DNA of 64,000 bases from positions 1,488,001-1,552,000 of the forward strand of contig JARWMV010000238.1 of assembly GCA_030998015.1 (NCBI GenBank), read 5' to 3'. The notes below the pieces were generated by a model. The model worked only from the letters and a program-made list of their open reading frames with translations. It did no database searches and had not been told where the DNA came from. Below, one piece after another: positions 13,326-24,717 of the stretch (positions are counted from its first letter, which is position 1; every line of letters begins with the position of its first letter). This stretch comes from Ceratorhiza oryzae-sativae. Taxonomy: Eukaryota > Basidiomycota > Agaricomycetes > Cantharellales > Ceratobasidiaceae. Position numbers and translations under genes: made by a program.

Positions 13326-16300
13326 ATGGTCGCGTTTAAGCGGGCTTTGCCTGCGTTCTCTCTTTTACTTTCGACATGTCTGACCTTATCCGACTTGGCT
13401 TATGCCTGGAATTGTACGGACAGGGAACTTGCGAGACCCAAGGATCCATATTGGATGGAAACCATTAAGCGGAGAGGCTCTGCTCCGTACAGCGACGGCC
13501 CCAAACGATACAAGGTGACTCGCTTGTGCGCGCGCTCTCGAGCAATCTAACGCCATACGCAGGTGTACCGCAACGTAAAGGATTATGGCGCAAAAGGGGA
13601 TGGAAAGGCAGGCAAGGAATTTGACGTATCGCGTCGCCGTTGGGTATATCTAATCGCTATTTATCTTAGATGACAGCGATGCCATTCAACGTGCCATATC
13701 AGAGGGATCGCGTTGCGGCGCGGGGTGCCCGGCTTCGACCGTGACCCCGGCGCTCGTGTATTTCCCTTCCGGAACGGTATGTTTCAACGCTTGACAACCA
13801 CCATATCTGAACTTGATATGACGAGCCATTTTATAGTACCTTATCAGTCGGCCCATTGCCGCATATTATTACACTTCGATGGTCGGCAATCCGAAGGCTC
13901 TTCCAAAACTCCTAGCATCACCCAATTTCAACGGCACCTCGGGTGTCATTGGTAGGGCCTACTATCATGGAATGCGTCCCATGCTAAGCCGAACCGTTTA
14001 GATGCTGACCCGTACTTTCCCAATAATACGAATTGGTACATTAACCAGAACAACTTTTTCCGCTCCGTGCGCAACTTTGTGATCGACCTTAGCCACGTGC
14101 CGGCCAACAACACCATCAATGGCATACATTGGCAAGGTAAGTAGCCTAAAAATATGCACAGCGTTCATTGACCGGAGTACTTATCTCTGCTCAGTTTCGC
14201 AATCCACGTCGTTGACCAACATTCGATTCGAGATGTCCCACCAGCGAGGGAACAACCATCAGGTAGGCACTAGTCGTATCACTAGCCACGCAGCTGGGGT
14301 CTCACTCATAGACTAGGGCGTTTTTATTGAAAATGGATCTGGTGGTTTCATGTCCGACCTCTATTTCAGGGGGTAAGTTCATGTATACTCTGAAGAATCA
14401 TCCGCTCACGGCACCGTCTGTACTAGAGGCCACTACGGTCTCATCGTCGGCAACCAGCAGTTTACCGTCCGCAATGTAACAGTATGTCGGGATCAGCCTA
14501 TATAAAGCTCGATTCTAAAGTTTTATATTTTAGTTCGACAAGGTTCAAACTGGAATTTTCCAGCTCTGGAACTGGGCTTGGACATACCAAGATGTCAAGA
14601 TCATGTAAGTGGTGCCCATCTATAGATCATTCAATAATCCAACATTACGAATTGTCCTTAGCGATTGCGAAGTTGGCGTCAACGTTACCTCTGCCGTAAG
14701 TTCTCTCTTTTCTTATTCTTGGCTTGGGTATAACGCAAATGTATAGAGCACCGGTTCTATACTCCTCGTCGATGTTGATGTGCGCAATACACCTATCTTT
14801 ATGGCCACGACTGGCACCTCCCCCGCCGTCGCCAATGTTACTAATACGTCAAACACAACCATCATCCTCGATAACGTCACTTTCAAGAACGTCAAAACTG
14901 GCCTCATCGATGGAAATAGCACTGTTCTACTCGCTGGCGGAAAGACCAAAAGGGTGAGGCACTGGATCCAGGGGAACATTTACCAGGGCTCGAGTAGGGA
15001 ATACGATTATTCCCAAGACACGGTCAAGAATGTCCGTCGGTCGCCCAAGTTGCTTGATTCCAATGGCAGGCTGTTTTCGAGGAGGCGGCCAGAGTACGAG
15101 AATTATACGCCAGACCGTGGGTTGATAATTGGTGCTTCTGTCTGAATAGTGACCCAGCTGTGTTTTTTTTTTTTTTCAGAGTTTGTGTCGATCAAGGCTC
15201 ATGGAGCCAAGGGTGATGGCGTGCATGACGATACGCACGCTATCCAGAAAGTTCTGGACAAGTATGGAGGCTGCAAGATCATCTACTTTGACGCCGGCAC
15301 GTACTATGTCACCGATACCATCAAAATTCCGGAAGGGTCGATCGTCGTTGGTGAAGTCTGGTCTACGATCATCGGCGGAGGATCCAGGTTTGCGGATCAG
15401 AAGAACCCTCGGGTGGTTGTTGAAGTCGGGTGCGGTAGGTTTGATCAGTCCCAAGGGTTTTGAATGGTGTGCTGAATTGAGCAGAGGGCGACAAGAAGCC
15501 CGTTGAACTTAGTAACCTTGTTCTATCGGCTCGGTCTGGCAGCGCAGGGGCGATCATCTTGCGCTGGAATGTTGGCGAGCCCAAGCGCCAGTCGGATATG
15601 TCTGGAATGTGGGATGTACACGTCCGCCTGGGTGGATTTGTCGGCTCCGATATCCAGGTTGATAACTGCTTGGCGACGGACACGAGTCACTCCGTCAAGG
15701 ACTGCATGGCGGCGTTCATGGGCATACATTTGACCAAGAACGCGGCTGTGTATATGGAAGGCGGATGGGTTTGGACGGCAGATCATGACCTGTTCGTCCC
15801 TCCATCTTCTCGCCTTCTTAGAAATGTCTAATATGCTCGGTGCCGTAGCGACGACCCACTTCAACGACAGATTGACGTCTACACCGGGCGAGGCGTTTTC
15901 ATCGAGTCTTGCACAGGGCCGGTGTGGATCGTTGGTGGGAGTTCCGAGCATTTCGTACGTCCAAAGATCGTGTCGTCTTGCGCATAGACCAATATGGGGA
16001 TATACGTAGGCCATTTACCAGTACAACGTGGTGAACGCCAAGAACGTGTACCTTGGACTCGTCCAAACCGAATCAGTAGGCTCTTTGCATCCCCTTGGCT
16101 ATCGGTATCTGAGAGTACCGTTTATTGCTAGCCCTACTGGCAACCTACGCCTGCACCGCCAAAGCCGTTCGGTTTATCCAAGGCCTACCACGATCCTGCC
16201 TTGACAAAGGGGCCTGCTGCGTGGGCTTTGTCCATTACTGAGTCTGCTGACGTGTACGCCTACGGTGCCGGGCTTTATAACTTCTTCCGGGTGAGCTATA

Positions 16301-16610
16301 GCCCCCGCATGTCAATTTGGACCCTTTGACTTATGACTCCCAACAGAGTTACAGCCAAAGTTGCTTGGCCAACTATACTTGTCAAGATACTCTCATCAAC
16401 ATCGATAAGAAATCGGAAGGTACGTAGACTGGAGTCCACAATGCCTCTAACTTATTGTCTTCCACAGATATCTATATCTACAATTTGGCAACTGTCGGTG
16501 TCACTCACATGCTCGATGTCAATTCGAAGGCGATTATTGATCAAAATGACAACCGCAACGGATTCCAGTCAAACGTCGCCGCTTGGACTTCGGAGAAATG
16601 CTCTCTCTAA
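13326..16610 (+). CDS. GH55 exo-beta-1,3-glucanase, type 2 copy D, intact
   Basis: This is the only GH55 copy here whose exons I can join from start to stop without a frame break. It starts at 13326 (MVAFKRALPAFSLLLSTC), a signal peptide ending around DLAYAWNC. The first half carries VYRNVKDYGAKGDGKADD, and the second QFVSIKAHGAKGDGVHDD with YFDAGTYYVTDTIKIP, which are the two pectate-lyase-like beta-helix domains that define GH55. GGSSEHF lies near 15945. The C-terminal exons end in WTSEKCSL and taa (16608-16610). There are about 18 introns of 45-80 nt; the one at 13612-13669 has a GC donor (G|GCAAGG). Predicted role: exo-acting hydrolysis of cell-wall or storage beta-1,3-glucan outside the cell. 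Confidence 0.92.
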
Positions 16611-17257
16611 GCATGAACATTTTGGAAGTTTATTCATTTTAAATATGACAAGACGATTTATGTTATTGATCCTTGCTATAACCATGCCTCTCCCTTGTGT
16701 AGACGCGTTCTGTATTGTATAATTGGACAGTATGAGATGCATGATTATTATTATTTCCTTGGTATCCGCTGAGGCATTACGACGTCACTTATGTACCACA
16801 GTCAAGGGCCATTGCACATCCGAGTAGGTCCACACTAGTACGATGAAATGCTGCTTTAAGTACGCATGTATGCGCACTTTAGAAGCAAATCCGGTAGTAA
16901 CAACAGGCAGCAAACGCCCTATTTCCCCAGCCTAAAACACCCTCACGCCGTTTGCCAGCTGATTCATAAGCAGTCGTATTTCGAGTAGAGTTATAAAGAC
17001 GACGTTGAACCAGATGGATCTAAGGATTTTGAGTGTGAAACGCAGGACAGCTACCTATTCTATGTTCTTATTCCTATAGGATATCGTATACCAATAATAG
17101 TTATCAAGTCTCTCTAGGCGATTGCTTAGCAGGATCGACGCATCATGACGCCCATACGTGATAGATGATGACATATAAGTTAATAAAAACAGTTCCCTTG
17201 ATAGTTAGGCAACGATACATGGAAAGGGGTTCTAATCGTTTTGTACAAACGCATGGC
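16611..17257. other. Intergenic, 3' flank of GH55 array
   Basis: AT-rich stretch between the convergent ends of GH55 copy D and the minus-strand membrane protein gene. I see no gene in it. Confidence 0.6.
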
Positions 17258-18161
17258 TCAGTGGAACCCACAAATTAGCATAGCCTGAGACTGTTCTCGT
17301 TCGTAAGCTTTCCGACCATTTTTCTCAGCCCACGTTCCAACCTCGCAGAACAAAACCACAAAACACAAACAGATAAACGTAAATCCCACCGGAATGATTG
17401 CTACGGTAGTGTATGACCCAGCTTGCGTAGCCACGGTCTCTCCGGGTCCTCGTATGATCATAGCGGCGAGTCCAGCCAACAAGGCAAATGATGAATAGGT
17501 TGTGAGGGTCGTGGGCAGCGCCATTACTGCCGCTGCTGGTCCGATAGGTAATTTTTGCCCTTCGAATAGATCGCCTGTAGCTATCCGACCGATCAATTCG
17601 TCAGAGGAATCACCAGCGGCAACAGTGATGTAGGTGATTATGATAAGACACTGGAGTGACATCCCAAATGCTATGCTGTAGAATGCTGTGACGAGCCAGT
17701 ATGTTTCGTTGGGGTTGGGGCCAGCGGATTGTATGGCAAGCGCAGCAGCACTAGTAGCAGTGATGACCGAGACCTTTAGATGAACAAGTCAACATTCAGC
17801 AGAAGCGGGCCTAAAATCGGATGTTGCGTACGGCAATATTCAGTCGATCCCACTCTTCCTGTAGGCAGCTCTGTCAATAACTGGTCTGCTCCACCTAACG
17901 TGGGGAAGAGGTAAGACCCACCTGCTGTTTCTGTCGCATAGTTTTCACCCCGTTTGATATACCCCGGTCAGAAAATACCTTTTCCTGGGACCATCGCGGC
18001 TTGGACTCGGGAACAAGGTTCTCGAAATACTTCAGCCGATCCAGGTATTTTCCCGGGAACCCCAACATAATGATGCAGGTTAGAACCCACACGGTTGAGC
18101 AAAAGAAATTTTGGAGACACGCTAGCATGTAAACTACTCTAGATTTAAATGACGATTGCAT
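17258..18161 (-). CDS. Hypothetical five-helix membrane protein
   Basis: Function unknown. Three exons can be read on the minus strand: 18161-17922 (MQSSFKSRVVYMLACLQNFF...), a 27-nt microexon 17858-17832 (EEWDRLNIA) and 17775-17258. Hydrophobic stretches occur at VVYMLACLQNFFCSTVWVLT, VITATSAAALAI, WLVTAFYSIAFGMSLQCLII, AAAVMALPTTLTTYSSFALL and VAIIPVGFTFICLCFVVLFC, so about five membrane spans are likely. A charged loop (LDRLKYFENLVPESKPRW) follows the first span. A diverged inverted paralogue lies at 27241-28111 and shares the LGFPGKYL, EEWDRLNIAV, GSSDELIGR and CEVGTW blocks, which supports the exon choice. No catalytic motif is visible. Confidence 0.7.
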
Positions 18162-20838
18162 AAATGTCGGCAGCCGAGAGGTATAGTGTGGCTAGTCTAT
18201 TGGAAGGTCGTGCGGAACACGGATTGAGGGGGGTAGCGAAGGTACTTTGACCTGGTGGCCAGTATGGAGGTCATTCATTATATGGTTATCCTGCGTCCAT
18301 CGAACTAGCAAGTATGGAAGGAAACGAGTCTGCGAGACGTGCAAGAAGCGCTTGTTCGAGCCTTGAGACTTGTGAAAGTTATCCACGAGGATGGGGGAAG
18401 GGAGGTTCTCCCAGCTCAGGTATGCGAGCGATACTCGAAGCGGAAATTGAGGCTATGCTAACTGGCGTTTCCGACACTGGTTACTTGGCGCCGCAGTAGC
18501 ACAGCCTTAACCCTAACCCAACAATGATGCTCTTCAGCGCTTCCATGTTTGAAGGATCGCGGGTGATTGGCGCGAACAACAACCAGCAGTTTGTGCTCTT
18601 CATCCGTCTGGCTTGAATCGAAATTGTATTCAACTCGAGTTGTGTCAATAATAGCCCAGGCGGGCTATTCTGGACGGAAGTTCCATATCGTAGGCGTCGA
18701 GGTAGCCACCGAGAGTATAATGAATGAGAATTTACTTGAGGGTTTGCCTGGGGTGATTTTCGCCCTGCCTTAGACCGAACGATCATCCCGCACAGCAGCA
18801 AGCATCGTTTTCGTGCAAGAGACTGAGATACGCATGATAATAATCCGATATTGGTATCTTTACCTATACTCATTTCCTGAACTTCCAGGGGTCTATCGAG
18901 GCACTTGCGCCGGCATAGCGCTGTCTCGGCTTTAAATACGCTAATCAATTTCAGCTCCTAGCGTCTCTTAAACTTCCAACGCTGCGCTCAACAGCAAAAG
19001 TACTTTTCAAATATTATGGTCCCATGCCGTTTAGATGAAATCTCGCTTTGTGCGTGCCCACCCCGAATAATTTCGGCCTGCGAGTTGGCGCCACACGCAT
19101 GGCGAGAGGCCAGACACGCGGCTGTACGACTTTGCACCCGAAGCAGTGGAGAACCACATTGTTCTCCAGCTGAGCAGTGAAAAGGTTTTGTAACGTCAGC
19201 ATGTGCGGTATAGAGTTCAATAGATATCAGCTGTCCAAATCGATCTTTCGTCTAAACATACCCTGAAATACGGTTTGCTCCTCGTGTGACTAGCTCGGGG
19301 TATGATCCGAACCAAGAGCATTCATTTACTCGAACTGCCCCCTTTCTGCCAAGTGGCTGGAATGCCGCAGAAATGAACATTGCGATGAGCGCTCGCAGCG
19401 CCGGTTTGCCATTCCGTGCATCTTCTTTGACATTTGTGGCTGACTGTATGCTGATGATCCAAGCGCGTATATACGCGGACTAGTCTCCGTGATCGATGCA
19501 CGGGCATCGTGTGCCTGCGGATCGAGCCGAGTCCGTTTCGAGCGAAAAAAGGGAGATCACAACAGAGCACGCAACCGTCTATAGAGATATCACCGCCGGG
19601 AGAATTCAACTCGGCCCGATCTAAATCATGGATTCCGAGCTAAAAACTGCCGTTTCCGGTAACCTCCCGAGTTCAGGCGCATTGACCCCACGATTCACAA
19701 TGCCCAAATGTGAGGCGCATAATATCAAACAAGTAGTCGAACGCTGTTATCACACAACCCTCAGCCTCGAGGTCAAGAAGCTCTGCTCAATCCCGGGTAA
19801 GTTTTACTGAGTCGCCGACAGAAGTCGGCATATATGCGTAACTAACTGCCCCCGCCGCCGAGTCTCGCCTGGGGAGCAAAAAGCCAACTCGGCAACATCG
19901 ATTCCGCGCGTGCAGATCCAGAATGTCTGGCAGTCCGGAAATGAATGCTCCACAGCACCGGCATTCATCTAAGCGGCGTACCAATCCCAAGGAACCGATC
20001 CCGACGCCACGTTTGGCCTGCGCAAAAGACCCATCCCAACCAACTCTTCTTGACATGATACGTTTCAGACTCAAAGACGGGGCATAGTCTCCCGGAATAT
20101 CATTTATGACGGAACACAGAGCGTCTTTTTTGGGATCCAGCCCTCTAATGTGTTCCTTGGAGCACAGAGCTGGTGTGGGAGAACAGAACGCACCTAAACT
20201 GACCAAATATGAATTCCGTGTTTCCGAGCCGTAAGGAAACGTACCATTCCGAGTCATTTCGCCCAGGATTCCCTGATATCAAGGTCGAATGCGTGGAGCA
20301 GGGAGAGACACAACCCCATTCAATCCTGATAACCGTATTCTCAGCGAAAAAGTGAATGATCTCCCAGCGGCCTGGCGAACGAGTGCATAGGTAATGATGA
20401 ACCTATTAATCACCTAGAACGATGAAACAACGCCCAAGGGATCTGCAGACCGAAAAGGAAAACGCGGACCTACTCGCCCAGCCAACGATCGGTAACACAG
20501 AGAACTCGGTGCAATCGAGGATAGGGGGATCATCGATCCCAGGTTTATCATCACGAGAAGTCGGAGAGGTTTGGGCATAGCAGTCGTCGCGCATTCGGGC
20601 GGATCAGCCGGCGGTGTGTGCTGAAACACGTTGGGCGCTTGTGTGACCGGGCATTTACGCACAACGTCAAGTCCCCCCCCCTCCGTTTGCTCAGGTTGTG
20701 CGGTAGAGCCAGTAGAAATAATGTATACTCTCAAATTGTAGAACGTCACATTCTTAATTCAAGAGCTACAACAGTACATGAGAACTACCCCCCAAGAAAG
20801 ACGAGGACAAAGGACCGACCGAAAAAAAAGAGGTATGT
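18162..20838. other. Gene-poor spacer
   Basis: About 2.7 kb in which I can support no gene. The longest frames (18481-18948 minus, 19787-20257 minus) lack motifs and coherent splice structure. It includes the region upstream of the membrane protein gene and the 3' flank of PEX7. Confidence 0.5.
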
Positions 20839-22237
20839 TCACTTGGGCGCGAACAAGTTCAATGCACAATCCCATCCACAACTCGCAATCATTCCCTCGT
20901 CGAACAAGCTCCAGGCACAGCCGACAACAAACTCGGTATGGACGTCGTATATCGCCAACAACGGCGGCCGACCAATCATCGCATTTGTCGTCCACCTATA
21001 CGCCACCCTCGCAGCATCAGCTCCACACCAAGCCAAGCCAAGCCAAGAAAAGAAAAAAAATATCGATACGCACACTCGACACGTCATATCATAACTCGCA
21101 GTCGCGAGCAAATCCGGCCGGTGGGGGCTCCACTGAACCTTTCGCACCGCATACTCGTGGCCCAAGAGATCAATCTCGCACGTTCCCCCAACGGACCCGA
21201 CCTCGCTCTGGTGTATCTGGCGTGCGTCCCAGACTTTGACGCTCTTGTCCACGCTGGCGGACGCGAGGACCCAGGGACGGTATTTGTTCCAGTCGAGGCT
21301 GAGCACCTCGGTTCCATGCGCTGGGATCGTGAGCGAGGGCCGTGCGAGCGGGGTGGAGCTGAGCGGGAGCGTCGGTGCGGCCGGGTTCGCGGGCGGTTGG
21401 AGTGCGTGCAGTGGGAGCCGGAGGTCAAAGAACCGGACGGTGCCGTCTGTGGAAGCCGTGGCGAGTACGTCGGGCGCATGAGGCGAGAACAGGGCTTGGT
21501 ACACGCATGACGAGTGCGCCGGGATCGTCTGCAGCGAAGTACCGCTCATGGGTGTCCACTATCCACGTTCCCCCCATTCAATTCATCAAGGACACATGCA
21601 TGTGAAAAAAAAACCCAACTCACAACTTTGACCGTTCCGTCCCAGCTGCTCGAGATGAACCTGTCCTTTCGCAAATTCGACCAGTCGACGCTGTACGTTT
21701 CCTTGGCATGTTCATGCCAGACTCGAATCGGTAGGTCCTAGAAAAGTCGCAAGGCAGGAAACGGGGAGAGGGGGGGATACTTTAGATCCTATGAGCCCCT
21801 GGAGTCGATTGGGGGAAAGGGGCAACGTACCGCCATCGTAATATCCCAAAGCCGGAGCGAGCCGTCGCCCGAGGCCGTCACGATCTGGTTCTCGTGCAAC
21901 TCGGACCAAGCGAGGTCGTACAATCCATCTTGAGTGCGGTACCTACAGAGCACACCATAAACACCCCGCATCCCAAAGTCTACATATAAAAAAAAGGACA
22001 AGACAAAGAAACTCACGCTCGATCGACTCGAAGTGTGCTGGCGTCAAACCCAGAACCGCCACCAGGCAACGGCGGATGACCTTGACTCACGACGTGCAGT
22101 CGGCCGTTCCCAACGAGTCCATAGTTCGCCGATGACGCGAGCGCGAGCAGTTTGGGATGAAACGGTGAGAATGCGACCGAGTGGTGCGCAAACGGCTTGG
22201 TGCGTATCGACGCAATCTGGCGTGTCGATTCGGACAT
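20839..22237 (-). CDS. PEX7: Peroxisomal targeting signal 2 receptor, PEX7
   Basis: PEX7 is a WD40 propeller that binds the N-terminal PTS2 signal of cargo in the cytosol and carries it, with a co-receptor, to the peroxisome. The start at 22237 ([28 protein letters not shown]) opens exon 1. Further exons carry [28 protein letters not shown] (about 21944-21832), [24 protein letters not shown] (about 21740-21628), [27 protein letters not shown]... with [12 protein letters not shown] and SYDMTCR (about 21560-21075), and a last exon [14 protein letters not shown]... ending [30 protein letters not shown], stop 20839. Order and wording of the repeats (YDLAWSE, SWDGTVK, HTEFV.G) match PEX7 of other fungi. 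All exons join in frame. A low-complexity linker rich in Pro/Ala sits between two blades (near 21400). Confidence 0.92.
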
Positions 22238-22891
22238 ATGTCGAGTGCGGGGGTGCAAAATAGAGAGAGGGGTAGGTTTCTGCCCGAAAAATGCAAGGTG
22301 ATGACGTATAAGTACTTGGGTATATTGCATATGCCCTTGGGCGCACCAGTACGGACACTATCCAAATCTCCACGACAATAATCGGGCTCTCTCTTTTAGG
22401 CTCGTATCGGGGGTTTCAGGAAGCGGGTGAAACAGCTGATCGTCACGATAGAGTCTAGATATGTACCAGGGGTGTGGTCATGCGCTATGGGCTGGAATGA
22501 GCTCCAGTCGTCGTGGTAAGATTTGCGGATGGACGCTCAGCCGATCTAGCCGCGGCCCAATCGGCAGTTTCGTTTGCCGGAGCCGCCTCCCGGATACGAT
22601 CTAGTCTCAAAAAATTCAAAAGAATACAAACGGGCCGACGCTGCACTAGCAGGGTATAGAGTCGTGGGCCTGTAAACACGAGTCTCTGCAGATCGCTGGT
22701 CGTCGGATCTGGTTCTACGACCCAGAAGAAAGAATGTGTAAAATGCAATCAAGTATTCCCAAAAGTAAAAAAATGTACATAAAGCTACAATGGTGTATCC
22801 GAACCTCCAGGGTATGATCCGTCGCAAAAGGCATCAAAAGCCTCGGGCTCGATCGAACAAGACGTATCAAAAAAAAGGGTCTAGGCTGAGC
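22238..22891. other. Intergenic PEX7 promoter / GH16 3' flank
   Basis: No gene seen. Both neighbours are on the minus strand, so this should contain the PEX7 promoter and the terminator of the GH16 gene. Confidence 0.55.
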
Positions 22892-24211
22892 CTAGTTCAA
22901 AACGGTGACAGAGTTGATCCTCCAAACAGCATCTGGATCCGTACTTGAATATCAACCCCTGGCGAGGATGGAAGAAACACACACCTTTAAAGTTGGCAGG
23001 ATCCTTCAACCGGTCGGCACACGTGCCAGGACACCCTGCACTCGCATAGGTCGCACCCGCCCAATCACCACACAATGTTGTGTCAAATACCAGACTGTGG
23101 TCCTTGAAAAACTTGCTCGTGGAACACGCCGACGAGGCCCAATGGGCTTTCGGAGGACCCCAGGTGGTCGGATCGGCAGTGGCGCTCTTGCTGTCCGTCA
23201 GACACTGCAAGTCTTGCGGGACGCTCTTGCGGGGGAAGAACCAGACAGAGATACCATTGTCGTCCCAGAGCATAGCAAACACGCCTCCGCCCGCTGCGTT
23301 CAGCCCGGCACCGTAGGAAGCCGCATCGTTGTCGAGATAGGCGCATCCGGCGTTAAAGTTGACGGCGGCGTTGCAGTCTTTGGATATGATGGTGGACTTG
23401 AGTTTTTCGAGACCGGGATCGAGCACGCATCCAGAGGCGGTGTGGAGTGTCATTTGGTTGAATTGTTGCTGTCGGAGGGGTTAGTGGGAGGAGGTCGAGA
23501 GATAGGAGGTGGCGCTTACATCGTGGACGCCTTCGAGAATGTCAATCTCGCCGCCGTTTGGCCACTTTGCAAAGTTTAGCTCGGGGCACAAAGTACCAGG
23601 GGATTCGTGTGCTTACCGAAGGTCCAACGGTCCACCAAGCTGGCCAGACCCCGCAGCCATGCGGCATGGTCTGCACATCCAACACGAACAAGCCGCCCGT
23701 GTAGCTCTTGGTCGTGGAGATTCGAACCCTGTGCGGTATCACCAATGTTAGCTTGAAACGGACACGGTAAACAAAGCCAACTCACGAGTCGCGATTCTGG
23801 CCAGCCCCGATAAAGTTGGTATCGTCCACCTTCATGACGGCCGTGCCATTCTCAACAAACACAAGCTTTTTCGCAACCGCATCGGTCTTGTTGAGATAAT
23901 TGACATTTCCGTTTGTCGGGTCGGCTTCGGAGAAAAAGTCCCAGCCACTGGAGATTCAAGCTCATCAATCCAAGGTAGCCAGGAACAAAAGAGAGTTTGA
24001 TAACCCACTCGAAGAAGTTCGACCCTGTGTACTGATCTGTGATTTTGAAGGCCTTGGGTACGCGTCGGTGCACGTTGGTGGTGGCGGTTGCGTTTGTGCT
24101 CGTGTTGACCCGGCGGTGTTTGAGCATGCGGGTTCCGCTCTTGATCGTGTGGCCCGATGCGCTGACGAGGAGCGGGAGAGAGAGGAGAGAGAGGACGATG
24201 TGGAATATCAT
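22892..24211 (-). CDS. Secreted GH16 endo-beta-1,3(4)-glucanase
   Basis: A glycoside hydrolase family 16 enzyme of the laminarinase-like group, cleaving internal bonds of beta-1,3 or mixed-linked glucan. Start at 24211 gives the signal peptide MIFHIVLSLLSLPLLVSASG. Then come ITDQYTGSNFFEW, VRISTTKSYTGGLFVLDVQTMP, HGCGVWPAWWTVGP and the catalytic block GGEIDILEGVHD (E-I-D-x-x-E, about 23560-23525), which holds the nucleophile and acid/base glutamates. GGGVFAMLWDDNGISVWFF and CPGTCADRLKDPANFK follow. The last exon (22932-22892) is joined over a 52-nt intron (22933-22984), giving DAVWRINSVTVLN and a tag stop. Length (about 340 residues) suits the family. All exons join in frame. With the four GH55 genes it could act on the same polymer: endo cuts first, exo release after. 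Confidence 0.9.
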
Positions 24212-24717
24212 GTCGACGGTGAGAGACAGAGAAAGAAGACTAGAGAGTGTTCAAAGAGAAAGAAGGTCGACCGGCGGGCCTTTAAACGAAAGGAAAACAC
24301 GAGTCGATCGTGTGTGACAAGGTCCAAAAAAGACCTATGAAAGAATGAGTTGGTGGGCAGCGGGGCAACGGGGGGGGGCGAGCGAGAAGACCAGCGTCCA
24401 TGTCTATATATACTCGGCTCGACCAACAAGAGCAGCGCATGTGCAGACATGCGTTTGATTTTACGACAAACGGGTTCTTGGAGACCAATAAATCAACACC
24501 GCTTTTGTGCAGAATAAAGGAGAATCGAGGGCTTGGGCAAGGCGACACAGGGGCCCGCCGATATCGGACTTCCGGTGCTTCAGCGTGGTCTGGGCACACA
24601 TCGACGCAGCCACCAGAAGCGGTCGACTGTAGCGTAACGCCCACAGTCACGTGCGTGATCGGCAGCGCATGAGATCATCCACCTGTCTACCACCCAGTTG
24701 TCCCAGTCTCGACAACG
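24212..24717. other. Divergent promoter region GH16 / NAD(P)HX dehydratase
   Basis: About 500 bases between two divergent starts. TATATATA at about 24404-24411 could be the TATA box of the minus-strand GH16 gene, some 190 bases from its ATG. No gene seen. Confidence 0.45.

Noticed and set aside
18500..18520. Telomere-like TTAACCCTAACCC
   Set aside because: Only about two repeat units, within ordinary sequence; not enough for an interstitial telomere.
18481..18948. Minus-strand 155-codon frame upstream of the membrane protein gene
   Set aside because: No family match recognised, no counterpart upstream of the paralogue at 27241; not called.
20618..21510. Plus-strand open frames over PEX7
   Set aside because: Antisense shadows of the PEX7 exons; no start context, motif or splice support.
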